In this document: positions 8,295-16,221 of the stretch, piece by piece | How positions within the stretch are numbered: the first letter of the stretch is position 1 | Layout: each line of letters starts with the position of its first letter | Program-made: the position numbers and the translations under genes | The notes under the pieces: generated by a model | The model's input: only the letters and a program-made list of their open reading frames with translations | Told to the model about the DNA's origin: nothing | Database searches by the model: none | Source of the DNA: CAYJAY01 sp964370715 | GTDB taxonomy: Bacteria > Bacillota > Clostridia > Oscillospirales > Ruminococcaceae | Direction of reading: 5' to 3' | Length of the DNA: 64,000 nucleotides | NCBI GenBank assembly: GCA_964370715.1 | Contig: CAYJKJ010000001.1 | Span: 186,001-250,000, forward strand

Positions 8295-9194
8295 ATGAAT
8301 ATTGTACACGTTATATCATTTATCGAGACTTTAAAGCTAGGAAGCATCTCTGCGGCCGCCATAAAATGCAATTTAAGCCAGTCTGCCCTTAGCCAACAGA
8401 TACAAGCTTTGGAAAAAAGTTTCAACACAAAACTTATCGAAAGAAGCCACAAAGGCATAACTCCAACCCCTTCCGGCAAGATTGCGTATTCGCATTTTGT
8501 CTCTATTTTGGATTCATATAACGATATCTTCCAAGATATTGATAAACTCAATTCTTCTTGCGAAACGATAAAGGTTATTTCAACGGCTTTTGCCTGTGCA
8601 TATGCATTACCCTGCACATTTTATCATTTCAAAAACAAATATCCTAACCATAAATTAGAAATAGAAACAGCACAAAGCGACACTATCGAGCAAAAAATCA
8701 TCAAAGGCCAAGCTGATGTTGGTATTGTTATCGGCCAAACGACCGACAACAGAATCCATTGTCAACAGGTTTTTTCTGATGAATTTTTCTTGGTGTGCAA
8801 TCAATCGTTCGACATTCCCGAAAGCGTGCATAAAGAAGATATATATAAATACCCGGTAGTTATGCTAACAAAGACCCATAGAACCCAGCAACTTTTGGTT
8901 AAACAACTGCTTGAAAACGGGATTGAATACGATAATATGAATCTTCTCTATTCGGTCGACACGGTAGAATCTATGAAACTTTTTGTTACTAATGGATTTG
9001 GCGTTGCTTTTCTTCCTTATATGGCAATAAAAAAAGAGTTGTATAACAAACAACTCCGAATAGTAAAATGCAGCGACCTAAAACTTTTAAACAGCTACTA
9101 CTCTATAACACAGCGCAACGTGGTAAACTATTGCGTTGGCAAAGATAAGATAATACAATATTTAGAGAAAATAATGAGCCAGACTATCTGCTGA
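8295..9194 (+). CDS. LysR-family transcriptional regulator
   Basis: DNA-binding regulator of 299 residues. The winged-helix domain is at residues 1-60 (helix-turn-helix AAIKCNLSQSALSQQIQALE), followed by a LysR effector-binding domain (FFLVCN, GFGVAFLPY). I chose the ATG at 8295, preceded by AAAGGAATT, because family members begin with the MNxxxxxxFxE helix; an upstream TTG at 8247 would add 16 unlikely residues. It is divergent from the YedE/TusA unit and points toward the second TusA gene, with which its 3' end overlaps by 11 bp. LysR regulators usually control the divergent neighbour, so it probably senses a sulfur metabolite, much as CysB-type proteins do. The effector is unknown. Confidence 0.93.
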   Translation: MNIVHVISFIETLKLGSISAAAIKCNLSQSALSQQIQALEKSFNTKLIERSHKGITPTPSGKIAYSHFVSILDSYNDIFQDIDKLNSSCETIKVISTAFACAYALPCTFYHFKNKYPNHKLEIETAQSDTIEQKIIKGQADVGIVIGQTTDNRIHCQQVFSDEFFLVCNQSFDIPESVHKEDIYKYPVVMLTKTHRTQQLLVKQLLENGIEYDNMNLLYSVDTVESMKLFVTNGFGVAFLPYMAIKKELYNKQLRIVKCSDLKLLNSYYSITQRNVVNYCVGKDKIIQYLEKIMSQTIC

Positions 9195-9417
9195 TAACTA
9201 TCTCCCAAACCCCGTTTATAACTTCGGTTGAGCTGTGGGTTAAGGAATGTTTTTTGCAAAAATCCGCAACCGAAACCAACGTGCAACTATGGTCGGTCAG
9301 CAACATAACCGATCTTCCGTTTTTTATCTCTTCTAAATTATTTTGAATTTTTATAATGGGTATTGGGCAGATTTCCCCCAAACAATCAATTTTTTTGATA
9401 TTATTCAATTTTTTCAC
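9184..9417 (-). CDS. Second TusA/SirA-family sulfur carrier
   Basis: 77 residues with IDCLGEICPIPIIK (CPxP cysteine at residue 17) and a second half matching the neighbour at 7099-7326 (TDHSCTLVSVADFCKKH, GVWEIVIS). The two copies are clear paralogs. It is convergent with the LysR gene, sharing 11 bp at the 3' ends, so the two transcripts are antisense over their tails. It has its own upstream region at 9418-9564. It probably carries sulfur or selenium for a different partner than the first copy. Confidence 0.9.
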   Translation of the reverse strand: MKKLNNIKKIDCLGEICPIPIIKIQNNLEEIKNGRSVMLLTDHSCTLVSVADFCKKHSLTHSSTEVINGVWEIVISR

Positions 9418-9564
9418 TCCTCAACTATCTGCACTTATAAATTTTTTCACAAATCGACACTAAATATATCATATATTAACTGTTGAAATAAGTAAATACA
9501 TTTTTTTGTTAAACCTAATATATCAACAAATTCAACAATCTATCATCAAAGGACAAATATTATA

Positions 9565-10224
9565 ATGAATAAAAAAGCAAAAAGAATTGGAATGTCTATT
9601 TTCGGAGTCGTAGTTTGCGGTGTTTCGGTAGGGCTTTTTAAGATGTCGGCGCTTGGTGTCGACCCGTTTCAATCGTTAATAAACGGGCTTAACGCCGTAA
9701 TCCCGATAAATTTCGGCACATTATATATGGTAGTTAATATAATACTCCTGTCATTTTCTTTTTTCACCTTCAAAAAATACATAGGATTTGCAACGATAGT
9801 TAATCTCTTTTTATTAGGTTACATAGTTGATTTTTCCTATATAATTTTGCAAAACATCTTCCCTTCCCCCGATATTTTTGCAAGAATAATATTTTTGCTC
9901 ACAGCTATCGTTATCTTATGTTTTGCCTCCTCTTTCTACATCGTCGCAGATCTCGGGGTTTCAACATATGACGCAATATCTCTTATCATCTCGAACGAAT
10001 GGAAAGTTATGAAGTTTAAATTTTGCCGAATATTAAGCGATCTTGTCTGTGTTATAATCGGAACTGTTCTGCTTTTTGCTGTTGGAAGTTCGATTGCAGA
10101 AGTTCTAACAGTGGTAGGCATAGGCACCGTTATTACAGCCCTTTTCATGGGTCCGCTGATTGATTATTTCATTAAAACCGTAGCACAACCTTTTTTAGAG
10201 GGTTCAAAAATTAAAAACAACTAA
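9565..10224 (+). CDS. YczE/YitT-like integral membrane protein
   Basis: 219 residues with about five transmembrane segments. The start MNKKAKRIGMSIFG and the loop FKMSALGVDPFQSLINGL are typical of the YczE/YyaS/YitT group of membrane proteins. A second similar loop, DLGVSTYDAISLIIS, in the middle suggests an internal repeat. The function of the family is not established. It is followed closely (21 bp) by the DUF1905 gene on the same strand. Confidence 0.8.
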   Translation: MNKKAKRIGMSIFGVVVCGVSVGLFKMSALGVDPFQSLINGLNAVIPINFGTLYMVVNIILLSFSFFTFKKYIGFATIVNLFLLGYIVDFSYIILQNIFPSPDIFARIIFLLTAIVILCFASSFYIVADLGVSTYDAISLIISNEWKVMKFKFCRILSDLVCVIIGTVLLFAVGSSIAEVLTVVGIGTVITALFMGPLIDYFIKTVAQPFLEGSKIKNN

Positions 10225-10245
10225 TTTATTTCATGAGGTCTTTTT

Positions 10246-10527
10246 ATGGAAAGCAAGTTTCAATTTCAAGCTAGTATACATGAAGGCAAGGGCGGCGGCG
10301 CTTTTGTGCCGGTTCCTTTCGATATTAAAAAAGAATTTGGCAAAGGTCGCCTTAAGGTAAACGCAACGTTCGACGGAGAACCCTACACCGGAAGCATTGT
10401 AAACATGGGCTTTAAAAACACCGACGGCACAGTTTGCTATATTCTCGGCATTTTAAAAGATATAAGAAAAAAGATAAACAAAGATATCGGCGATGTTGTT
10501 GATGTTAAGATAGAGATTGTAGATTAA
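10246..10527 (+). CDS. DUF1905 domain protein
   Basis: A compact 93-residue single-domain protein of the DUF1905 family, a small beta-barrel fold. The family pattern is seen in FVPVPFDIKKEFGKGRLKV at residues 22-40 and the YTGSIVNMG strand near residue 47. It begins with ATG after GAGGTC and may be translationally linked to the following 39-residue ORF (13-bp gap). The function is unknown for the family; full-length YdeI-type relatives carry an added C-terminal domain that is absent here. Confidence 0.85.
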   Translation: MESKFQFQASIHEGKGGGAFVPVPFDIKKEFGKGRLKVNATFDGEPYTGSIVNMGFKNTDGTVCYILGILKDIRKKINKDIGDVVDVKIEIVD

Positions 10528-10540
10528 AGGAATTAAAGTA

Positions 10541-10660
10541 ATGGCATATGATTTTAAAAAAGATAAAACGAGCTACACAATATACGGAAAAATAGCGTTC
10601 CAACGTGGATATATGGACAAGCTAAGTTTTCTTAAAATGAACGGTCTACCGATAGAATGA
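10541..10660 (+). CDS. Small ORF of 39 residues, possible gene remnant
   Basis: ATG at 10541 after an AAAGGAATT site, ending with TGA at 10658-10660. It starts MAYDFKKDKTSY, which resembles the beginning of GyrI-like small-molecule-binding proteins (MAFDFKKEYK), but the rest of that domain is missing. The gaps to its neighbours are 13 and 16 bp, so it is in a tightly packed unit. It may be a decayed gene fragment or a real small protein; I have no function for it. Confidence 0.4.
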   Translation: MAYDFKKDKTSYTIYGKIAFQRGYMDKLSFLKMNGLPIE

Positions 10661-10676
10661 GGATAAAAAAAAGTTT

Positions 10677-11618
10677 ATGATTATCAGCGCTAGCAGGCGG
10701 TGTGATATACCATCGCATTTTGGCGAATGGTTCGTTAATCGCCTTAATGAAGGCTTTGTTTTAATACAAAACCCATACAACGCAAACCGGCTGAGCAAAG
10801 CCGTTCTTTCCCCCGAAACCGTCGATATAATAGTTTTTTGGACAAAAAACCCACTACCGTTTTTGAAACATCTCCCAACGATCGACCGTTTTAATTATCC
10901 GTATTATTTCGAATTCACGCTAACCCCTTATGGGAAAGAAACAGAATGCAATCTGCCCGATAAACAACAGCTTATAACTACGTTTATATCGCTTTCCAAA
11001 ACATTAGGAAAAAACCGAATGATTTGGCGGTATGACCCGATTATTATAGACGAAACATATGATATCTCATACCATAAAGAAAAATTTCTATATATGGCAA
11101 ACCGCCTGAGTGGTAGCACAAAAAGGTGCGTTATAAGCTTTGTCGATAGCTATAAAAATATAGCAACAAGAATGGGGAAAAACCCTTCCTATAATATGTC
11201 GCTTTCCAACATTCATCAAATAAGCGAGATTTTTTCAACTATAGCAAAACAAAACGGCATCGAGATTTTCACCTGTGCAGAAAAATACAACCTCGAAAAG
11301 TTTGGGATTAAACATGGCGCTTGTATCGATAAAGATATTATCCAAAATATTCTAGGCAATAAAATTATCGATATCAAAGACAAAAACCAGCGCCCCGAAT
11401 GTCTTTGCCTTGAGAGCATCGATATAGGAACCTATAACTGTTGTTTAAACGGTTGCAGTTATTGTTATGCGCTTCAAAACGAAAAATCAGCAGAACTTAA
11501 TATAAAAAACCACAACCCAAAATCTCCCCTGCTTATAGGCGAACAAATCCCGAACGTTATTATCACAAATCGTGATACAAAAAGCATTATTATCAATCAA
11601 ACATCTCTTTTTGATTGA
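10677..11618 (+). CDS. DUF1848 protein with C-terminal cysteine cluster
   Basis: 313 residues. The N-terminus MIISASRRCDIPSHFGEWF and the block VFWTKNPLPFL are hallmarks of DUF1848. The C-terminal third carries ECLCLESIDIGTYNCC and NGCSYCYA, a cysteine cluster like those that hold an iron-sulfur cluster, and the fold is thought to be related to radical SAM proteins. No reaction is established. The gene begins 16 bp after the 39-residue ORF with ATG at 10677, so it is probably co-transcribed with the upstream DUF1905 gene. Confidence 0.88.
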   Translation: MIISASRRCDIPSHFGEWFVNRLNEGFVLIQNPYNANRLSKAVLSPETVDIIVFWTKNPLPFLKHLPTIDRFNYPYYFEFTLTPYGKETECNLPDKQQLITTFISLSKTLGKNRMIWRYDPIIIDETYDISYHKEKFLYMANRLSGSTKRCVISFVDSYKNIATRMGKNPSYNMSLSNIHQISEIFSTIAKQNGIEIFTCAEKYNLEKFGIKHGACIDKDIIQNILGNKIIDIKDKNQRPECLCLESIDIGTYNCCLNGCSYCYALQNEKSAELNIKNHNPKSPLLIGEQIPNVIITNRDTKSIIINQTSLFD

Positions 11619-11704
11619 TAAACGGCATTATAGTTTATGCAAAATTTAAGATGAGTGATAATATTATTTCATCAATTTAACAATTAAAAAACAAGGAAAA
11701 CAAC

Positions 11705-12517
11705 ATGGCCAACATCACAATGCTAGACGGAGCTATTGGCAGCATACTTATGGAATTTTGTAAAGAAGGGGTTTTTAGTTGCAACATTAATCACCCCGAA
11801 AAGGTTATCGAGCTACATAAACGTTATATCAATGCCGGTAGCGATATAATTTTTACCAACACTTTTTGCGCAAATCGCACTATGATTGGAAAATATCAAC
11901 TAGACGAAGTTATCTCTAAAGGGATTGAACTCGCAAGACAAGCTACCGAGGGCACAAACGTTAAAGTTGCTCTCGACATCGGACCTCTTGCGGAACGTCT
12001 CGAACCATGCGGAGACCTAAAAGCGCAAGAATGCGCCGAAATATACCGCGAGATTATCGAAAGTGCGAAGGATAATTTGCCGGATTTCGTTGTTCTTGAA
12101 ACGTTTATCGACCTTGAGATGCTAAAAATAGCGGCAAGCGAAGCTTGCAAGCTCGGTGTGCCTATGTTTTGTTCGATGAGTTTTACCGAAGTCGGCAAAA
12201 CTATCATGGGGAATTCTGTTGAAGACATGGTGAACGCTATGAAGCAATACAACGTTGTTGCTATTGGCCTTAACTGTTCGATGGAGCCGAAACAATCTCT
12301 CCCTGTCGCTAAGATGTTTAAGAATTATACCGACCTTCCGCTGTTCTTTAAACCCAACGCAGGAAAACCGCAGTTTTCAAAAGACGGTATCTTATATGAA
12401 GATGAGCATGATTTTGCAAAAGAGATGTCACCGGCGTTTGAATTCCCAAATGCATTCATCGGCGGATGTTGCGGAACAGAACCTCAATATATCAAAAAAC
12501 TTTGTGAAATAAAATAA
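11705..12517 (+). CDS. Homocysteine S-methyltransferase family protein
   Basis: Cytoplasmic zinc enzyme domain that moves a methyl group to homocysteine, 270 residues. The zinc ligands are visible as GLNCS near residue 196 and GGCCGT near residue 258, and the substrate-binding block IIFTNTFCANR is near residue 49. It is a stand-alone domain rather than part of a multidomain MetH, so the methyl donor may be S-methylmethionine or a corrinoid protein. It starts with ATG after AAGGAAA. The terminator at 12567-12619 follows. The link to the sulfur genes at 5-9 kb is only positional. Confidence 0.88.
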   Translation: MANITMLDGAIGSILMEFCKEGVFSCNINHPEKVIELHKRYINAGSDIIFTNTFCANRTMIGKYQLDEVISKGIELARQATEGTNVKVALDIGPLAERLEPCGDLKAQECAEIYREIIESAKDNLPDFVVLETFIDLEMLKIAASEACKLGVPMFCSMSFTEVGKTIMGNSVEDMVNAMKQYNVVAIGLNCSMEPKQSLPVAKMFKNYTDLPLFFKPNAGKPQFSKDGILYEDEHDFAKEMSPAFEFPNAFIGGCCGTEPQYIKKLCEIK

Positions 12518-12566
12518 CCAAAAAAACAGCTACAACATTCTAGAAAGTAGCCTTATAGAAACTAAA

Positions 12567-12619
12567 AGAGCATAAGCTGAACCAATTCCGTTCAAACTTA
12601 TGCTCTGTTTTTTATTTTT
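12567..12619. terminator. Terminator shared by convergent genes
   Basis: Stem AGAGCATAAG/CTTATGCTCT (12567-12576 with 12597-12606) with a T-rich run after it on the plus strand and TTTTAG on the minus strand. It separates the methyltransferase gene and the DUF4353 gene, which converge here. Confidence 0.85.
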
Positions 12620-12620
12620 C

Positions 12621-14123
12621 CTATGGCCTTGCAGGTCTAGCGCCTTGTTGCCCGCCTTGTTGCCCGCCTTGCTGTCCACCTTGTTGTCCGCCTCGTCCGC
12701 CTCCTTGGGCCATAACATCTATCTCGTTTCCGTTTTCATCAGTAACAGAACCACCAAGCAAGCTATATATACCTGTTACATCAAGCGCACCATCTCCGCC
12801 GGAATAGATTGAATTCGCTTCGATAACAATGTCGCCACCTTCTATAACCAAGTCTCCGTTTGAATCTATTCCATCCCCTTGGCATATAATCCGGATATCT
12901 CCGTCGGTGATTTTAACAAGACCACCGTCGGCGCTTGCGTTAATTGCATCGTCGAGAACGTTGATGTAGATGTTTCCGCCGTTGATAGTTACCGCCGAAC
13001 CCTCTACTCCTTCATATGCATTTTCAATCGTTAGGTTAACATCATTTATAGTCAAATCAAAATCTGCGTGTAGAGCATCGTCGCCCGCATTAATAGTGAA
13101 TGTTCCGCCGTTTACTGTGGCGTTGTTGTTTGCGTGTACAGCGTCTTCATACGACGAAATTATAAAATCTCCTCCGTTGATCGTTATGTCGCTAGCTTTA
13201 ATCCCTTTCATGCTGTCTTCAAGAAGATCGGTAGGTTGAACGATATTTCCGGAGCCTTCCCCCATCGTTATTTCGTTTAAAACTTCAACATATCCATCCC
13301 CCGAATAAAGGCTGAACTGTCCGCCGTCTATTTGCAAAATTTGTTCCGCACTAATGGCATCATTTTGCGCTTTAATGTCAAAAGTTCCGCTTAATATAAT
13401 TAAATTTCCTCTGTCTAGGTCTTGGTCGTTGGAGGCTTTCAAGCCGTCTTTTCCGCAATCTACTGTTATATTGGATTCGCTAATAGCAACAAGATCTTTG
13501 CCGACAATTCCATCCTCAACTGCGGTAACATTGATAGTTCCGCCCTCGATTACAAGGTCGTCACGGCTGTTGATACCGTCTTGATAAAGGGTGGTAACCG
13601 AAAGAGAGCCGTCTCCGATTATTGCGGTGTCTGCCGCCGAATAGATAGCAGCCGACGGGAACTCGCTGTCGGTCGTCACTACTTGACCTTGTGTAACAGT
13701 ATTCTCTCCTTCGAGAACTAAAACTGCATCTTTAGCTTCGATAATGTTTATCGGTGTCCCGTTTTCGCTTTGTATTGTGGCGTTGTTAAGAACAAGATAT
13801 ACTACACCCTCGTCGATATCTTTATTGACGTTAACTACTATTTCGGTGTAGTCTCCGCTGAATTCATATCTGCCGCTTTTTGTTATGACAACCTCTTTTT
13901 CATCGATAAATGTTGATTCACCGTCGATAGAAAAATCATTTGTTGGATATTCAAATTGAGCTAGCTCTGGGTTAGCTGTTGAGTTTTGGTCGGTTGAAGC
14001 GGTTTGTTCGGTTGTCGGTTGCTTTTGTTCTACATTGGTTGTTTCGTCGGTTTTTGAAACGTTACTGCAAGCCGAAAACGTAACAACTGATATAATAAAT
14101 AACGTTAGTAGATATCGTTTCAT
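12621..14123 (-). CDS. DUF4353 carbohydrate-binding-type lipoprotein
   Basis: 500 residues. A lipoprotein signal peptide ends in FSAC near residue 19, followed by a Thr/Glu-rich linker to about residue 50. The body is a series of short repeated strands (GDGSLSV, DGINSRDDLVIEGG, DGIVGKD, DALHADFDLTI, DGIDSNGDLVIEGG) in the DUF4353 pattern, which predicts a right-handed beta-helix on the cell surface. The C-terminus is a (GGQQ)n tail ending in ARPARP. It is the last gene of the VTC/DUF4956 operon, 18 bp behind the small membrane protein, so the operon probably makes or anchors a surface component. The domain is annotated as carbohydrate-binding but no ligand is known. Confidence 0.88.
   Translation of the reverse strand: MKRYLLTLFIISVVTFSACSNVSKTDETTNVEQKQPTTEQTASTDQNSTANPELAQFEYPTNDFSIDGESTFIDEKEVVITKSGRYEFSGDYTEIVVNVNKDIDEGVVYLVLNNATIQSENGTPINIIEAKDAVLVLEGENTVTQGQVVTTDSEFPSAAIYSAADTAIIGDGSLSVTTLYQDGINSRDDLVIEGGTINVTAVEDGIVGKDLVAISESNITVDCGKDGLKASNDQDLDRGNLIILSGTFDIKAQNDAISAEQILQIDGGQFSLYSGDGYVEVLNEITMGEGSGNIVQPTDLLEDSMKGIKASDITINGGDFIISSYEDAVHANNNATVNGGTFTINAGDDALHADFDLTINDVNLTIENAYEGVEGSAVTINGGNIYINVLDDAINASADGGLVKITDGDIRIICQGDGIDSNGDLVIEGGDIVIEANSIYSGGDGALDVTGIYSLLGGSVTDENGNEIDVMAQGGGRGGQQGGQQGGQQGGQQGARPARP
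12641..12688 (-). repeat. 12-bp tandem repeat coding the (GGQQ)n tail
   Basis: Four tandem 12-bp units, imperfect in the third and fourth, encode GGQQ repeats at the C-terminus of the DUF4353 lipoprotein. Copy number may vary between strains by slippage. Confidence 0.8.
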
Positions 14124-14141
14124 TAATAAATTTCTCCTGTT

Positions 14142-14555
14142 TTAAAATCGTTTTAAGATACGGTTTGTGAAAAAAAGCATTATCGCACACACCATCAAAG
14201 CTATCCCTATTGTTAGCAAGATGTTTTCATATACCGAAGCTGTGCCTGCTATCTCAAAAACTCCCCTTAACAATGAGCTTAGCATAACCGCAACGATACC
14301 GGTGTGATAAAGATGTGTTGCAAAAAAGTTGAGCGGTTTAAATCGTGAGGTCAAAGCCGTTATAACGCCTGCTCCAACTCCGAATATTAATGGATATATA
14401 AATAAATATGTCATGTGGAACGAACTTACGCCATGGGAAAACTGCGAATATATAAATGATACCATGATACAAGCTAGCGTCACGATGATATATGGAACAA
14501 CTCGTTTGCGAAGATAAAAGGCTCTAACAGCTTTTCTATTCGCCAATGTAGACAA
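14142..14555 (-). CDS. Small four-helix membrane protein of the VTC/DUF4956 operon
   Basis: 137 residues, with four hydrophobic helices at about 21-40, 48-68, 82-100 and 108-130 and a basic N-terminus (NRKAVRAFYLRKR). I do not recognise a family. The likely start is a TTG at 14555, about 10 bases after GGAGTG, so its first 20 bases overlap the end of the phosphodiester glycosidase gene; this overlap suggests coupled translation. Between a secreted glycosidase-like protein and a surface lipoprotein it could be a membrane partner of either one. Confidence 0.7.
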   Translation of the reverse strand: MSTLANRKAVRAFYLRKRVVPYIIVTLACIMVSFIYSQFSHGVSSFHMTYLFIYPLIFGVGAGVITALTSRFKPLNFFATHLYHTGIVAVMLSSLLRGVFEIAGTASVYENILLTIGIALMVCAIMLFFTNRILKRF

Positions 14556-15504
14556 TATCGCTCACACTCCGTTCTTTAAAGCTTTTTCCGTTTGTTGTTG
14601 GGTTGTTTACTACCTCACCCATAAACACCATCGTAGCGGAACCTCCGCCGTCAAGGTTATAGGCTTCCACGCAACCATAGGAATCAAGCACATTTGCTAT
14701 CTCTTCTATCGAAAGACCGTCGCTTTGTTCCGTTCTTCCGTCGGCAACTAGCATTATATAATGGTTGGGTTCAATCATTCCAATAGCTGTTCTGGGGTTG
14801 CTCTCATCTTCTCTTTCCACCTTGCTGTTTTCATCTACGATAATCTCTCCGTCGCTAATAAGCCCCGGCCCAAAAGAGAAAATTTGCATCGCTCCCATAT
14901 CTTCTAGCTCGGTTGCAGATATCTCTGTTTCATTGATAACATCGAAAGAGCCGTCTTCAAATATAACAAGATCTTGGTTTCCGCCATCCATGCCGACCTC
15001 TCGATAGAGTTGCCCATTTCGCATTACATATCCGGTGTCTCGAAATCCGTAGAAATCGCCGTTAATTCCGATAATTCCGCCGTTATCCTGCAAAATTTCC
15101 GATGTCGTTTGTTTTAGGTTGTTGCCAAACGAACCATAAGCTAGACCTGTTTTCAACAAAGAGCTGTCGGATATTTTTATCTCTGCTATATAGATATCGG
15201 TATCATATAACCGCTCGGTTGATATCACTACATCAATATTATCGCTTTTATAGCTGTTTTGCGTTACAATCGGTTCCGCTAGCTCGGTGTCCTGTTTGGA
15301 TGATATATCGTTGTTCAATTGTGAACCGGAAAGGTCTTGCGCTGTAGTCTTAGATGTTTCAAGGGCTACAACGTTTTGTGGAATTACAAATCTATTTAAA
15401 AGAGCAAAGCCTAGATATAAAACAAAAAAAGCAGTTGCAGATATCTTCCATACTCTTGAAGCAATCTTCCATGATTTATTTTTTTGATTTCTTTTATTAT
15501 GCAA
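14536..15504 (-). CDS. Phosphodiester glycosidase (NAGPA-domain) exported protein
   Basis: 322 residues. One N-terminal membrane anchor at about residues 14-33 follows a basic start (MHNKRNQKNKSWK), then a linker, then a NAGPA domain from about residue 105. Its motifs are GINGDFYGFRDTGYVMRNG near residue 145 and NLDGGGSATMVFMGE near residue 282. Relatives cleave phosphodiester-linked sugars, such as uncovering enzyme (GlcNAc-1-phosphodiester) and bacterial teichoic-acid-type or exopolysaccharide substrates. It should act outside the membrane. Its place between DUF4956 and a surface lipoprotein suggests that the operon handles a phosphate-containing surface polymer. Confidence 0.88.
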   Translation of the reverse strand: MHNKRNQKNKSWKIASRVWKISATAFFVLYLGFALLNRFVIPQNVVALETSKTTAQDLSGSQLNNDISSKQDTELAEPIVTQNSYKSDNIDVVISTERLYDTDIYIAEIKISDSSLLKTGLAYGSFGNNLKQTTSEILQDNGGIIGINGDFYGFRDTGYVMRNGQLYREVGMDGGNQDLVIFEDGSFDVINETEISATELEDMGAMQIFSFGPGLISDGEIIVDENSKVEREDESNPRTAIGMIEPNHYIMLVADGRTEQSDGLSIEEIANVLDSYGCVEAYNLDGGGSATMVFMGEVVNNPTTNGKSFKERSVSDIVYIGE

Positions 15505-15531
15505 AAACAGTCCTCCGTTTATGTCGCAATG

Positions 15532-16221
15532 CTAGAGTGTGTTCATAAAAAGTTCCTGCTTGGTTATTATTATCTCTAGATTGCCGTTTCTTGTGCGAAG
15601 TTCATCGATAAATTCTTTTTCATCTGCTGAATTTTTCAATTCAATTTCATAGCTTAGTTTAAAAAGACTTCCCATGTTGGTGGTTTTAGAAGTCACTAGA
15701 TTGACGTTGTCGGTAAATTTTTCAAAGAGATCATCAAACACATTAAAATAGTTTAGATTTTCGGGGATAGTTATGTGTAGCGTTCTGCTGTTGCTTTTTT
15801 GCTCTCCAAAGTTTGATATATTAAGCAAAAACGCAAACAGACAAGCTATTATCGAGAACAAAAACGCAAAGCCAATATACCCCATTCCGATAGTTAACCC
15901 CGTACACATAGCGGTGAAGATAGCGCCTATCTCTTTTGCTGTTCCGGGAACAGAGCGAAAACGAACAAGGCTAAACGCCCCCGCCACCGCAACACCGGCG
16001 CCTATGTTCCCATTAACCATTATTATTACCATTGCAACCGCAAGCGGCAACAAAGCAAGTGTTGTAACAAATCCTTTGGTGCATTTTGTTTTTATTGCAT
16101 ATACCTTCGCCATAAAAACGCCCAAAATAATTGCCGACACCATACAGGCGAAAAATTGTGGCAACGTTATTGCCAAAGCGGCAGTATTATTAAAAATTCC
16201 TGAGAAAAGACTGTTAAGCAT
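15532..16221 (-). CDS. DUF4956 membrane protein
   Basis: 229 residues. The first about 145 residues form three to four transmembrane helices and contain the family signature FSLVRFRSVPGTAKEIGAIF near residue 85. The last about 80 residues are a soluble alpha/beta domain (TLHITIPENLNYFNVFDDLF). DUF4956 proteins occur next to VTC-domain proteins in many Firmicutes, and the pair is thought to be functionally linked, but no activity is established. Here the ATG start overlaps the stop of the VTC gene by 8 bases, consistent with coupled translation and a shared complex. Confidence 0.9.
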   Translation of the reverse strand: MLNSLFSGIFNNTAALAITLPQFFACMVSAIILGVFMAKVYAIKTKCTKGFVTTLALLPLAVAMVIIMVNGNIGAGVAVAGAFSLVRFRSVPGTAKEIGAIFTAMCTGLTIGMGYIGFAFLFSIIACLFAFLLNISNFGEQKSNSRTLHITIPENLNYFNVFDDLFEKFTDNVNLVTSKTTNMGSLFKLSYEIELKNSADEKEFIDELRTRNGNLEIIITKQELFMNTL

